DNA of 64,000 nucleotides from Dipteris shenzhenensis. Lineage: Eukaryota; Polypodiophyta; Polypodiopsida; Gleicheniales. Each line of letters starts with the position of its first letter. Positions within the stretch are counted from its first letter, which is position 1. The position numbers were made by a program, and so were the translations under genes. Location: the NCBI GenBank assembly GCA_047967505.1, contig CM106538.1. One strand, 5' to 3'. The notes below the pieces were generated by a model that was given only the letters and a program-made list of their open reading frames with translations, had not been told where the DNA came from and did not search any database. Shown piece by piece: positions 34,541 through 44,809 of the stretch.

Positions 34541-34559
34541 AAGTGGCCTTGACCTGGAA

Positions 34560-34850
34560 ACCGGATAATACTGGTGGTAATAGAAACACTATCGGTGCTA
34601 TCTTGGTACCGGCGGTAGATATAATAGTACAATCGGTAGTGTGACACATTATTACTGGTAGTAGTAGTAACCATACCCCCAGTATTTTTACTACCGCCCA
34701 TAGTTTAAGTATAACCACTGGTAGTAGTAACACAACTGGTGGTATTATGATTCTTACCGCTAGTGGTAATACTGCTATCGGTGGTAATCCTTAAACTACC
34801 AACCGTAGTACTACTGCCCCAAAATATATGCCAACCGCCGGTTTCATTTT
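34560..34850. repeat. Degenerate (GGTAGTAGT)-type repeat
   Basis: Dense in ACTGGTGGTAAT, GGTAGTAGTAGTAA and its complement TTACTACC, with variable spacing. The two strands can pair locally. No fixed period is visible. Confidence 0.6.
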
Positions 34851-35059
34851 CTACTAACAGTGGATTGAGAAGAGGTATCTTCCTGTCTCCTGTCTCCAAG
34901 TCTTGGCTGAGGGTCTTGGTCCAGGAAGTGGTTCCTAGTCCCACGTCCTAAATAGGATGGGGGGCTAGTTGGAACCATGACCTAGAACTAGGTTTCCTTG
35001 GCCCTCCACATAAGGGGGGGGGATTTTAATCAAAATTTTTAAGAAATTATCTTGCATTT

Positions 35060-35205
35060 CTTGCATGCATGCATTGAAAGAATCATTTGTTGCATGCGTG
35101 CATTAAAAAAAATCATTTGTTGTGTGCGTGCAATGACATAATCATTTGTTGCATGCGTGTAGTGAAAGGATCACTTGTTGCATGCACTGAATAAATCATT
35201 TGCAT
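35060..35205. repeat. 29-30-bp tandem repeat upstream of kinase 2
   Basis: ATCATTTGTT starts at 35082, 35112, 35141 and (variants) 35170 and 35195. Each is linked by TGCATGCGTGCA-like sequence, which contains RY-type CATGC motifs. It ends about 150 bases before the ATG at 35353. Confidence 0.8.
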
Positions 35206-35352
35206 TTCATGTAATTAAAAAAATTAAGAATGCATAGGCTGGGAGTTATTGTCAGATGTCTGCCTGCTCACTATTATGTGACAACTACATGTATTTGCTA
35301 GTGTCAAGCAAGAAAGCTTTCCGCACACACACATCAAGATCTAATCGCAAGC

Positions 35353-36496
35353 ATGGCCTCAACCGTCGGCACTAAGCGAAAAGTAGGGGAAGAGCTAAGT
35401 AACGGCGAGTGCATGAGAGTGATGAGAAGCATTTGGGATGCTTTTTTTATTAGGATGTGCAGACTACGTCACAGGGAGGAAGATTCAAGTTGGTGAGAAA
35501 ATCAGCTCAGGATCCTATGGCACTGTTTTGAAAGTGCGGTTGGTAGGAGCTGCAGCGTTGCCATATCACATGGAATATGTTGGAAAGAAGTACAAGGGAA
35601 ATATTGGGACACATACACGAGAAGCAAGGAGAGAACAACTCATACAGATTTTACACCCAGTCCTTATACGTGTGATCGCAGCAACCCAAGAAGAGCCACT
35701 GTGGACCATCACACCATACTTTAATGGTGGTAGCTTGTTGCAATTCCTTCAAATTTTGCCAATGGACCAGGGCAGGTTCACATGCTACTTCCACCATGTT
35801 CTCAGAGGAGGAGCGAATCTAATGGCCACAACAAGTCCTGGGGAAGTCCTAGCTACATTGGAGAAGGAAGATGTTGCTCGAATCAATGTCTTTTGTGAGA
35901 ATGTCCTCCATATCATCTATGCACTTGTGGATGGTTTGGGAACGCTGCACACAAGAAGGTGGATGGACATAGACCTACACCCAGGCAACATCTTATTGGA
36001 TTTTATTAGAAAGTCCAGATGGCGAGTAGGCATCATAGACTGGGGGATGGCCATGGACTTCTCAAAGAGTCGAAAGGAATTCAAGCATCTGAAGAAGCAG
36101 TCTTTGGAGACAGATGCCGAGTTTGCTGAGAGAGTTTGTAGGAAAGAGGAAGAGCATGGGTGGAAAAAGTGGCTTGCACCAGAGCTACAAGAAGTAGTCT
36201 TAAGAGGAAGATATACATGCCATGCAGATACCTATGCATTAGGATGGATCATTGTTGAGATGATTAAATTTTTTGAAGATGCCTGGGGCTATCTTGAGAA
36301 TGATTGAAAAATGCCTCCCTCTCATGTTATTAATGCCATTAAGCATCATGCGCATGAACAAATGATGCATCGCATTGCCGATCAAAGAAAGCCACCTGTA
36401 GAGACCGATGATATCTTAAAGAGAGTAGAATTTGAGGGACAGTTGGCTATGAGGCCTATGGAAGAGATGACTCTTGCCCTTAGGCTTGCAACATGA
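35353..36496 (+). pseudogene. Protein-kinase-like pseudogene with DLHPGN and DWG motifs (kinase 2)
   Basis: The likely start at 35353 reads MASTVGTKRKVGEELSNGE. The frame slips near the seven-T run at about 35440 and continues from 35438 to 36307, passes a TGA (36305-36307) and stays open to 36496, about 380 residues. Motifs: glycine loop SSGSYGTVLKV (about 35503), Lys in VGKKYKG, HPVLIRVIAA, a hinge ITPYFNGGSLLQFL, a long insertion, a catalytic loop DIDLHPGNILL (Asp 35972-35974) and DWGMA (36038-36046) instead of DFG, then WLAPELQE as the activation-segment end. Active-site residues are kept. It shares the KRK start and both unusual motifs with kinase 1 but is otherwise distant. The DLHPGN and DW pairing recalls ABC1/APH-type kinases, while the rest looks like a eukaryotic kinase. 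Confidence 0.75.
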
Positions 36497-37947
36497 GCCA
36501 CATTTTTGCCTTGTACTATTTTTGGGACACCATGTGTCTGTCAAACTTATCGTAGTAAAGTTCTTGTACAAAAACAAAATTATTGGGCTTGAAAGAATTT
36601 ATAATTAGAAAAGATGCCATTTATGTTGTGGATGTACAGCCATTTATATTATGTAACGATTGCAACATTTGAAAGCATTTATCCAAGATTGCAACATGTA
36701 CATTTTACATAGCATATGTAACATCTTCATCTTTCATCGAGCATATTGCACGTAACATATGCATCTTGTGTCCTATCTCACATAAGATGAACTCAAAAAT
36801 GTTGAATTCGATGAATGCAGACTTTGCATATTGTACTCCAAGCATTTATCTATACTGTGCTATCCGAACTATAGTATTCGCACTATACTATCCAATAATG
36901 TCACAAAAGGAGAGGATACTCCTCCTCCGCACAAGGAGGAGGATGTCTCCAGAAGAGCAGGCAAGCATTTATTGACACAAGAGGAGGCTAAAGAGGAGGC
37001 TCGATGTGACGAGCATCAATGGTTATAGTTCAAGCGGCTACGCAACGTTGCCAATGCAACACTCAAGCATGTGCTACAGACTATTGCGCATACATCCATG
37101 TACGCTCAACCTGGAGATCTGTATGTTTACTAATTCAATTTTTGTTTGAAGATATTGTCAATAAGTATCTAACTAGAATCAACACCATGTGCATTGGTTT
37201 TGTATGCATGCAATGGAAAGAAGTAAACAAGCTAGTCTCCAAACAAGAGCTCCAAGCAATCTAGCCCTTAGAGGCAGATGAAGAGGCAGCTTCAGCCAGT
37301 CAGGCGAGGAGATGCAAAAGAACAGAGGGAGATGGAAGCACCCCAACCGAAGCTTTAGACCAACACAGGAGGTGGAAGATAGCCAATTGCTGAGACGAAC
37401 GGATTCGGCAAAATGCTAGGCAAATCTACATTGAGGTATATGGAAAGCCCCCACACCATAATGAAGTGGTGATGTACGTGCACTTTATTAAGGGTATACA
37501 GGTGGACCTCTCCTCTTATAACGACAAGCATATGCGAGGTTGTACAGAAGCTGATCACAATTGTCCAAGGCATTGGAGGGTGCACATTTCAAGACCTCCG
37601 CCTCTACCTTGTGCCCACAATCTCCACGGACACCACATCTACATGTACGAGGATATGCACATCACCCATTTTTTGAAGTATCGCTCGTACATCACTCGGC
37701 TCACTTCACAACAGCTGGACCGCTATGCAGTCCTTCATAATCATTTGCACTATGCAATCCCTAAATCCATCACATGCAATCCTAAAGTCAGATGCCTCCA
37801 TCACATGCAATCCTAAAGTCATCAATTGGAATGGTTTCAATAGAATATTTCATGATAAATATTTTAAGGAAGGCTATATAAAGTAAACTTTAAAAGCATT
37901 TTCTATTTGCCATTGAAATATAATTATATGCACTTTCATCACAAGCG

Positions 37948-37950
<3 letters not shown>
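36497..37950 (+). other. Decayed ORF cluster downstream of kinase 2
   Basis: Short frames 36895-37100 (EDTPPPHKEEDVSRRAGKH, RNVANATLKHVLQTIAH) and 37466-37816 have no stops for 60-110 codons but no recognisable domain. They may be remains of a partner gene. Only weak support. Confidence 0.3.

Positions 37951-38004
<54 letters not shown>
37951..38004. repeat. (CT)n(CA)n compound microsatellite
   Basis: About 11 CT units run directly into about 15 CA units. Confidence 0.95.
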
Positions 38005-38007
<3 letters not shown>

Positions 38008-38374
38008 TAAAACTTATCTCTAAAGTCATTAAAGAAAAATGTTACCAAAGACAAGAAATTAAACTTTGCACATGCTTCTTCTACACGTCATCGCATAGGA
38101 TTATATTGCATATCAGACAGAGTGGTATGCCAGCTGCTGTGCTGTTGATCAATTGAACTTGGTCAAGAGCACAACAATTGGCATTACCACCCAGAAGCCT
38201 ATGCGATGGTGGCGACATGAAAGAAACAAAGCCCAAACCCTAAACACAAGATATTTACAATGCACAACAAGACAATTCTTATTCAACCCTAAACCACAAC
38301 CTGCAATCAAAAAACAAGAACACATTCAAAATACAATGAGACATTCAAAACCATATTGCCATCATTGCCACAAT

Positions 38375-40530
38375 TCACGAGTCACTATCCTCATCACGTT
38401 CGTCATCAATGTCTTCATATTCAGACCCATGTGAAAGGTGAATATTATTTCCTTCATCTTCATCAGCTTCATCCTCCTCATCGCTATCCTCCTCGGATGT
38501 TGCACCATCAGTCCTAGTTTCATCCTCTTCTTGAGGTTCTAGAATCTGCAACAATGGGACTGCTTCATATTGTATAGCATCAGGCCGGATATCATAGGTC
38601 CATTTTAGAACTTTCTCCTCATATCCCACATCTCCTAATGTTTCTAGGATTTTATGATTGGCATAGATGTACACTAACTTCTCAGCCCGATCCTCTAGAA
38701 GTCTATTTCATAAAGTACTATGAGTGTACTTGTAATGACTCCAGTTTCTTTCTAAGCCTGAGTTTGAGCATGTTTGAGAAAGAACCCTCATTGCAATTGG
38801 GCGTAGAAACTCACACGTGCCACCATTCATCATCCACCATTTCCAAGCAAATGTAGTTTCTGCCAGAAACAACCACTCCTTGCATCGATACTTGGCTAAT
38901 TCGTTACAACACTTTGCAAACTCATGGTTGTAGGCATAATACCATCGCACCACCTTATGAAATTCATGCATAACAATTGGGATCTCTTTGGGCTTCATAT
39001 TCCACCATTCGGGGTCTAAAAGGTACCCAACATTATGCAATGGATTATGAGCTTGCTCTCATCATAGCCTAAACAATTGCCATAATTCCTTGTGTTTTGT
39101 AGCATTAAATGGTCTTCTCTCATTCTCTTGGCCCCGGAGAGTAGGGGGATTCCTCGCAATAAGAGCTTGCTCAATACTCCAAAAGTGCATCCGTGCTTTT
39201 CTGATTGTTGGAGACTTTGAGTCTAAAGCCCTAAGCACATATAAAACAGGTTTCATAGCATTAGCAGCATCCTCAAACTGTTTCCATAATGCAAGGGATC
39301 CCAATGTTTCTTTCAAGTCATGCATTTTCTCCTTTGTTGCCCTATCGGTCAACTCTGACATCCATCATTCAAATGCATCACAATGAAATGTCTCTATAAG
39401 AAAACTCCTATTTTCACTAGTGATTGCAAAGTGCAGAAGTACGTAGCAAATCTCATGGTTGCAGGCAATTGCAACATGGTAGTACCATCTAGAGACATAA
39501 AGATTGCTTCAAGATGTTGCTTTGATCGTACTAACTTGATGACGTCTCAAGCCTCACAAACAATCTCTTTGAACCATGGCACTTGTTTATACCAATCTTT
39601 CAATGCAAGATTTAAAGTATGCGTACAGCATGAAGATGCATATAAATTGCTATACTCCCTTCGCAATATTCTACCTGCCTTTTTACAACTCTTGGCATTA
39701 TCCATGACAACCTGAACAACCTTTTCAGGGCTTAAATCTCTTAAAACCTTTAATCAATTGATGTGTGGAAGGCCTCCCGACATGGTGATATAACCATCAC
39801 ATTCAATAAAGCATGGTGTTTTATGCTTGTCCACCCATCTGAGACAATTGTGCATCTGGTGTTATGCAATTGCTCGAAAATGCTACGATTTATGTGCTCT
39901 TTCTCTTCTGCATATGCCTTATCTAACAATGACATATGCAATGTGTGGTAAGAAGGCGGCTTTGAAGCCCGGCCCATAGTTAGCAATGCAATTCCATGCA
40001 GCTCTCATATCATCATTTATCGACCATACTCAATGGATATCCTAACTGCAAGATTGATCTACCAAGTACATATTGTGCATTCTCCAAATCTTGAACCTGG
40101 AGGCTCTCAACTATTATGGGTTGCCTCAAGTTAGGAGTAGCAGTTGTTGCTAATCTAGCTTCAGGAGCCATAGGTGGCGATCTATCTTGCATGCTAGTGT
40201 CCACATAAGGAGTTCTGGCATGGGAGTGTGCAACACTTGTACTTCCATCACCATGTATGCTTATAGACTCTACTCCACTTATACCTTGACTTTTCCAAAT
40301 CAATCTTCTTTGTATTTTTCCAGAACCTTTCAACAACTTCTCTATCAAGGTGTGAGCTACTCACGAGCTACTGTAGCAGCTCCTGGGTTTGCACAACATT
40401 GAATGCCTTTCTTGAGTCACCAAGCAAGTGGCCCCTTATGCTAGGTGCTCCCCTAGAATTTTGTATTCCACAATACTTGCATTTCCACTCAATGTAGTCA
40501 CGAACAAGGATTGCATATTCATGTAATCTC
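38375..40530 (-). pseudogene. hAT transposase (DUF659 type) with BED finger, copy 2, nearly full length
   Basis: Read leftwards: a BED-type finger with WKCKYCG and PSIRGHLLGD (40430-40500); a variable N-terminal part (40348-40013); SLLDKAYAEEKEHINRS and CTIVSDGWTSIKHHALLNVM (39750-39930), the DUF659 signature; VVQVVMDNAKSCKKAG and SCCTHTLNLALKDW (39580-39720); a C-terminal dimerisation region IAMRVLSQTCSNSGLERNWS (38710-38800); and an acidic Glu/Asp tail to 38375. Stops and frame changes break it. Unlike the copy at 15.2-16.4 kb, this one keeps every domain and belongs to a different subfamily by its C-terminal motif (ERNWSHYKYTHSTL against IHSKRRNRL). Confidence 0.85.
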
Positions 40531-41410
40531 CTCTCTTTTCCTCTTCCATCCTCTCTTTTTTTCTCTCTTCTCTTCTCTTCTCTCTTTTCCTCTTTTCACC
40601 CCTCTCTTATTTCCTCTCTCATCCCCTCTCTTGTGCTCTCTCCTTTCTTTTCCTCTCTTCTCCCCTCTCTTCTATTTCCCCCCCTCTTTCTCGCCTCTCT
40701 TTTCCTCTTCCATTCCCTCTTTTTCTTCACTCCTCTCTTCCCTTTGGGAGGTCACTCAATAATAAATGCGACTATCATGTGAGTTCAACATAATGACATA
40801 TTTAATTCCAGATTTTCTCACATTTTCACATAAAGAAGGGTGCTGGAAAAAGGATTTTGGAAAAACATTTACAGATTGAATAGGAAAAGGGTGCATTTTA
40901 ATAACAAAAAATTCATAGATAAGGGGTTTAAAAATAGGCCTTGAGCACATGCGATATATAGGGTTCATATATAGTGATACCCCTGAGTCTCTTTCTCCTT
41001 TCTCTTATTTTCACATTCTCTTATCCCTATTCTCTTATTTTCACATCCTCTTTCTCCCCTCTCTCTTTCTCTCTCTTTTCCTCTCTTTTCTCTTAGTTCC
41101 CTCCCTCTTTTCCCCTCTCTTTTCCTCTTCAATCCTCTCTCTTCCCCTTCCACCCTCTCTTTTCCTTCACTCCTCTCTTTCCCCTTTTTCTTATTTTCAT
41201 ATCCTATTTCTCCCTTTCTCTTTCTCTCTCTTTTCCTCCCTTTTCTCTCTATTCCCTCCCTCTTTTTCTCTTCCATCCTCTCTTTTCCCCTCTATATTCT
41301 CCCTCTTTCCCCTCTCTTTTCCTCTTCCATCTTCTCTTTTTCCCTCTCTCTTCTCCCCTCCCTCTCTTTCCCCTCTCTTTTCCTCTCATTTCTCCCCTCT
41401 CTTTCCAAAT
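40531..41410. repeat. Two polypyrimidine tracts (CTCTTTTCCTC type)
   Basis: 40531-40745 and 40985-41410 are over 90 per cent pyrimidine on the plus strand, with imperfect repeats of TTTTCCTCTT and CCTCTCTT. They are split by about 240 bases of ordinary sequence. Long open frames on both strands here come from base composition. Confidence 0.85.
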
Positions 41411-41830
41411 AACAAATAACAAATAGAAAAGAGAGGGATACAACATAGACCATAACAAATATCCAAGAGGGGTTATAACAAATATCCAAGAGAGGGCTCC
41501 CTCTCATATACTAGAGAATATAATTACATTCTCCAAATCAGAGTACTTTATAAACTGTAATTACATTCTTCATCGTTTGGTCTTCGATGAAGTGCTACCT
41601 TCTCCTTTGTCATCTCTCTTCTTCTTCTTATCCTTCACCTCTTTTTTATTTTGCTCCTTAGCCCAAGGAGCTTCCTTGGGTGTTTGGCTTTCCTCTTGGA
41701 TCAAGCTGAGCATCTCCTCAATAGAATCCTCCAAGATCTTCCAATTGGTCTTGTCTTGGTCAAAATGATCCTTGCCCTCGGCATGTGCATGTGGACATAA
41801 ATGCGCTACAGAGAGCGATGGCACATCTAC
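41411..41830 (-). other. Hypothetical lysine-rich ORF (41570-41836, minus)
   Basis: The 88-residue frame reads TNWKILEDSIEEMLSLI and ends KKKKRDDKGEGSTSSKTKR. The pattern suits the end of a gag or another low-complexity protein. No family was recognised, and it may be chance. Confidence 0.3.
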
Positions 41831-41832
41831 CT

Positions 41833-42200
41833 CCAAAATACATGCATTGTTGTGATTATACTATCATGCTCATGTGTTCGATGGCTATGATACTTTTTGC
41901 AACTCTTGATAACCAAGGCCCATATGCTAACAAACTTTGGTGGTATTATAATATCTTTTTTTCATAAGACATGCTATCTCTGTGTTTTTATCATGTACCA
42001 TGCATAAATGCTCCAAAAAATATGCATTGTTGTGCATGCGTCTACGATCATATATATGTGTTTGATGGATACAATACTTTGAGAAAGTATTTAAATAACA
42101 AATATCCCAATTTGGTTGGATTTTGATATCATTTGTGTCATTAGGCATGCATATTTTCGTGTATTTTAATCATGTACCATGCATAAGTGCTCCAAAAAAG
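41833..42200. repeat. About 180-bp tandem repeat, family A, two full copies and a partial one
   Basis: CCAAAA-ATGCATTGTTGTG marks copies at 41833 and 42013, and the truncated third at 42192 (spacing 180 and 179). ATCATGTACCATGCATAA occurs at about 41990 and 42169. Confidence 0.8.
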
Positions 42201-42349
42201 GATATCATTTGAAATTTTGTTACACAATAGAACTGAAGATCCCCAAAAGGCACATTGAATGGAAAAATATAATATCTTTATTTATGTATTTATTTATTTA
42301 TATCCAAGAGAAAATCTGATGGAGCCATGAGAAACATCATGAGGAGCTC

Positions 42350-43435
42350 TGATATACAAAAATGCAAAGTCATGTTAACCCAATGCATCTAAGTTTCGTG
42401 CTTGCTCACACGACCGATCAATTTTTGATGTGCATGAAGCTTTGCAAGGACATGAATTTGAATATGAATAGGAGATATGGAAATTTTGTTTCCAATCCGA
42501 TACTGGGACATGCAGCAATAATTGGTCAATGTGTATTTTTATTATACCTAGGCCCTCTTACATAGAAAAGTTGGGCATTTTGACTTCCCATGATTCCAAT
42601 TGATGTCTGATGCCCATGAAACTATGTAAGCAAATGTAGCTAATTATGAATAAGATTTTATGAACTTTGGTACCAATCTGATACTTTAATATGCAGCTAT
42701 GATTTACCAATGCAAATGTTTTGTACGTGTATCCACCTGCATGTACAAGAATTCAGCATTTTGATTTTCTTTACTTCCAATCAATGTTTGATATACATGA
42801 AAATTTGAAAGATCATGAAATTGACCATCAATAAGAGGCATGCGAATTTGTTTCTAGTTGGATACTTTGACATGTGGTTACGGTCGATAGATGCATGTTT
42901 TTCCTACATAGTAGTGCCAACACGTACAAAAATGGGCCATTTTGATTTTCCACCCTTCCATTTGGTGTTTTATGCACATGAAACCTTGCAAGTGAATGTA
43001 AATGATTAGAAATGAGAGTCATGCAAATTTTGGCACTAATCGGATACTTGGATGTGTGGCAATATTCTACCTTTTTCTTATATAGAGGCACCCACACGTA
43101 GAAAAATGGGCCACTTTGATTGCCCACCCTTCCAATCGATGTTCGATGTGCATGAGACCTTATAAATACATTCAAATGACCAATAAATTAGAGTTGTGCA
43201 AAGTGTGATTCCAATACCATACTTAGACATGCAACTATGATCCACCTATGCTTATCTTTTCTACATAGAGGCACCCACATGTACAAAAATGGACGCTTTT
43301 GATTGCCCACTATTCCAGTTGGTGTCCAATGCACATGAAACTGCATAGTCACATGAAAATGACCAAATATAAGATCCATTTTTGTTCCAATTCCATTCTT
43401 AGACATGCAAGTTTGACTACTTACTAGGGAAAATT
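42350..43435. repeat. About 180-bp tandem repeat, family B, six copies
   Basis: The marker GATACT or a one-base variant starts at 42499, 42680, 42861, 43043, 43218 and 43394 (spacing 181, 181, 182, 175, 176). Each unit also carries an ATGGRCCATTTTGATT-like box and a CCAATYGATGTTYGATG box. Copies are strongly diverged. The length is that of many plant centromeric or knob satellites. Confidence 0.85.
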
Positions 43436-44380
43436 TGTGTGAAGTGGAACAATGATCGGTTCTTGGTGGATATGTTAGGAAGCCTCACTATGGAAGAATA
43501 TAAATTATTGACTTGGTTGCGACCACTATTTGGTCTATTATATCATTTTCCTTCACCAACTGCTATGTGATAAATCCCCCTTCCTCCCAACTTGATATTC
43601 AAAAACTATCACTGGGAATTCATCATTGATAGCATATGATTAGGAGAATTATTGAGTTGAGAGTGATCCTTATCAGAGAATCCACATGATTGAGGCCCAA
43701 ACTCCCTACTACCATAGGGTTTCCTCAATCTACATTGTCAAATACCATTTAAGACTCAATGCATGGCTTCATAGTTACAAAGAAAATGTCATAATTAGTT
43801 AGCTTTAAAAGAAAAATACAAACACATAACAAAGATCCTTAAGGGGAGCCGCAGAGAGAGAAAGCAATGATAAGGGAGTGACGAGGCCTAGTAGAGTGGA
43901 AGGAGGGGAATGACAAGAAGGGAGTGGTGTGAGAAGGGATAAGCAGGGGAGTGGGGTGAGACAAAGAAGAGAGGAGGGGAGAATTTAAAGATTGAGGGAG
44001 GATGAGGCAGAGAAGGGAAAAGGAAAGAATCAAATGTACAAAAGCTGAGGAGGATAAAGCAGATAGGGTGATAGGGGATGTGATTGGCAGTGCAGATTGT
44101 AGAATAAAGGAGAGTGGATGCAATAAAGTTTCTTGGAATATTGTTTCAAAATATATTGGCTTGTGCGATATATATAATTTTTTGAATAGAAGTGAATGTG
44201 AATGTAGCTTGTTTGTTCCCTGAATTCTTTTACAGATCTTGAATGAGTGCCCTAATATGATTTGTAATGTGTTTAGGAAACCCATCTAGTAGTGAGGAGG
44301 AGGAAAGTACCTCGGATAGTAATGTAGAGCAATAGACCTCCTCCTCTCTTTTGGAATTTTTGGAGAATGTTTCTTTTGGA
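43436..44380. other. No supported gene
   Basis: Purine-rich stretch 43845-44110. Open frames there are composition-driven. Confidence 0.4.
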
Positions 44381-44384
44381 GACA

Positions 44385-44515
44385 AATTTTGTTTAAGAAT
44401 ACTATTTTTGCGAGAATTTTTGTATATGAAAACTCTTTTGGATATACATTTTGTACCTGAACACTCTTCTAGACCCAAATTTGGTATATGAATACTCTTT
44501 TGGATACATATGGTA
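44385..44515. repeat. Short degenerate tandem repeat (ACTCTTTTGGATA)
   Basis: ACTCTTTTGGATA or a variant recurs at about 44431, 44462 and 44492 with TATATGAA-type linkers; period about 30 bases. Confidence 0.55.
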
Positions 44516-44581
44516 ATGTAACTTATGGAGATATATGATAATATATGATGAAGCCTTAAGTAGATTTTCTTTTCATAGTTT

Positions 44582-44809
44582 TAGTAAATTGAACTTGAGT
44601 TTTAAGTAGTAAATTGTCTTTTAAGTAAAGTGTAAGTATTGTCTTTAAAGTAAACTATCTTTCCACTTCTTACCCACTCTTTTGTTTGTGTTTGTTTTCT
44701 TGTTTGTGTCTATGTTTGTCCAATCCCCCCAAATTAGACATGTTAGCACGTTGCATGTTTGGAGAGTACGGACCCTATGTTCATGGGGCCCCTCATAGGA
44801 GGAGACATT
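44582..44809. repeat. Dispersed repeat R1, left part of interrupted copy
   Basis: AGTAAATTGAACTTGAG starts the copy. It aligns with 59577-59797 through CCAATCCCCCCAAATTAGAC and GGAGGAGAC, where it stops abruptly. The continuation of R1 is found at 52203-52592, so about 7.4 kb was inserted here. Confidence 0.85.

Noticed and set aside
40965-41419. Open frames on both strands (156 and 103 residues)
   Set aside because: Polypyrimidine composition removes stop codons; the products are Ser/Phe/Leu/Pro or Glu/Arg/Lys runs.
43839-44285. 148-residue minus-strand ORF
   Set aside because: Ser/Leu/Pro-rich product of a purine-rich strand, with no motif.
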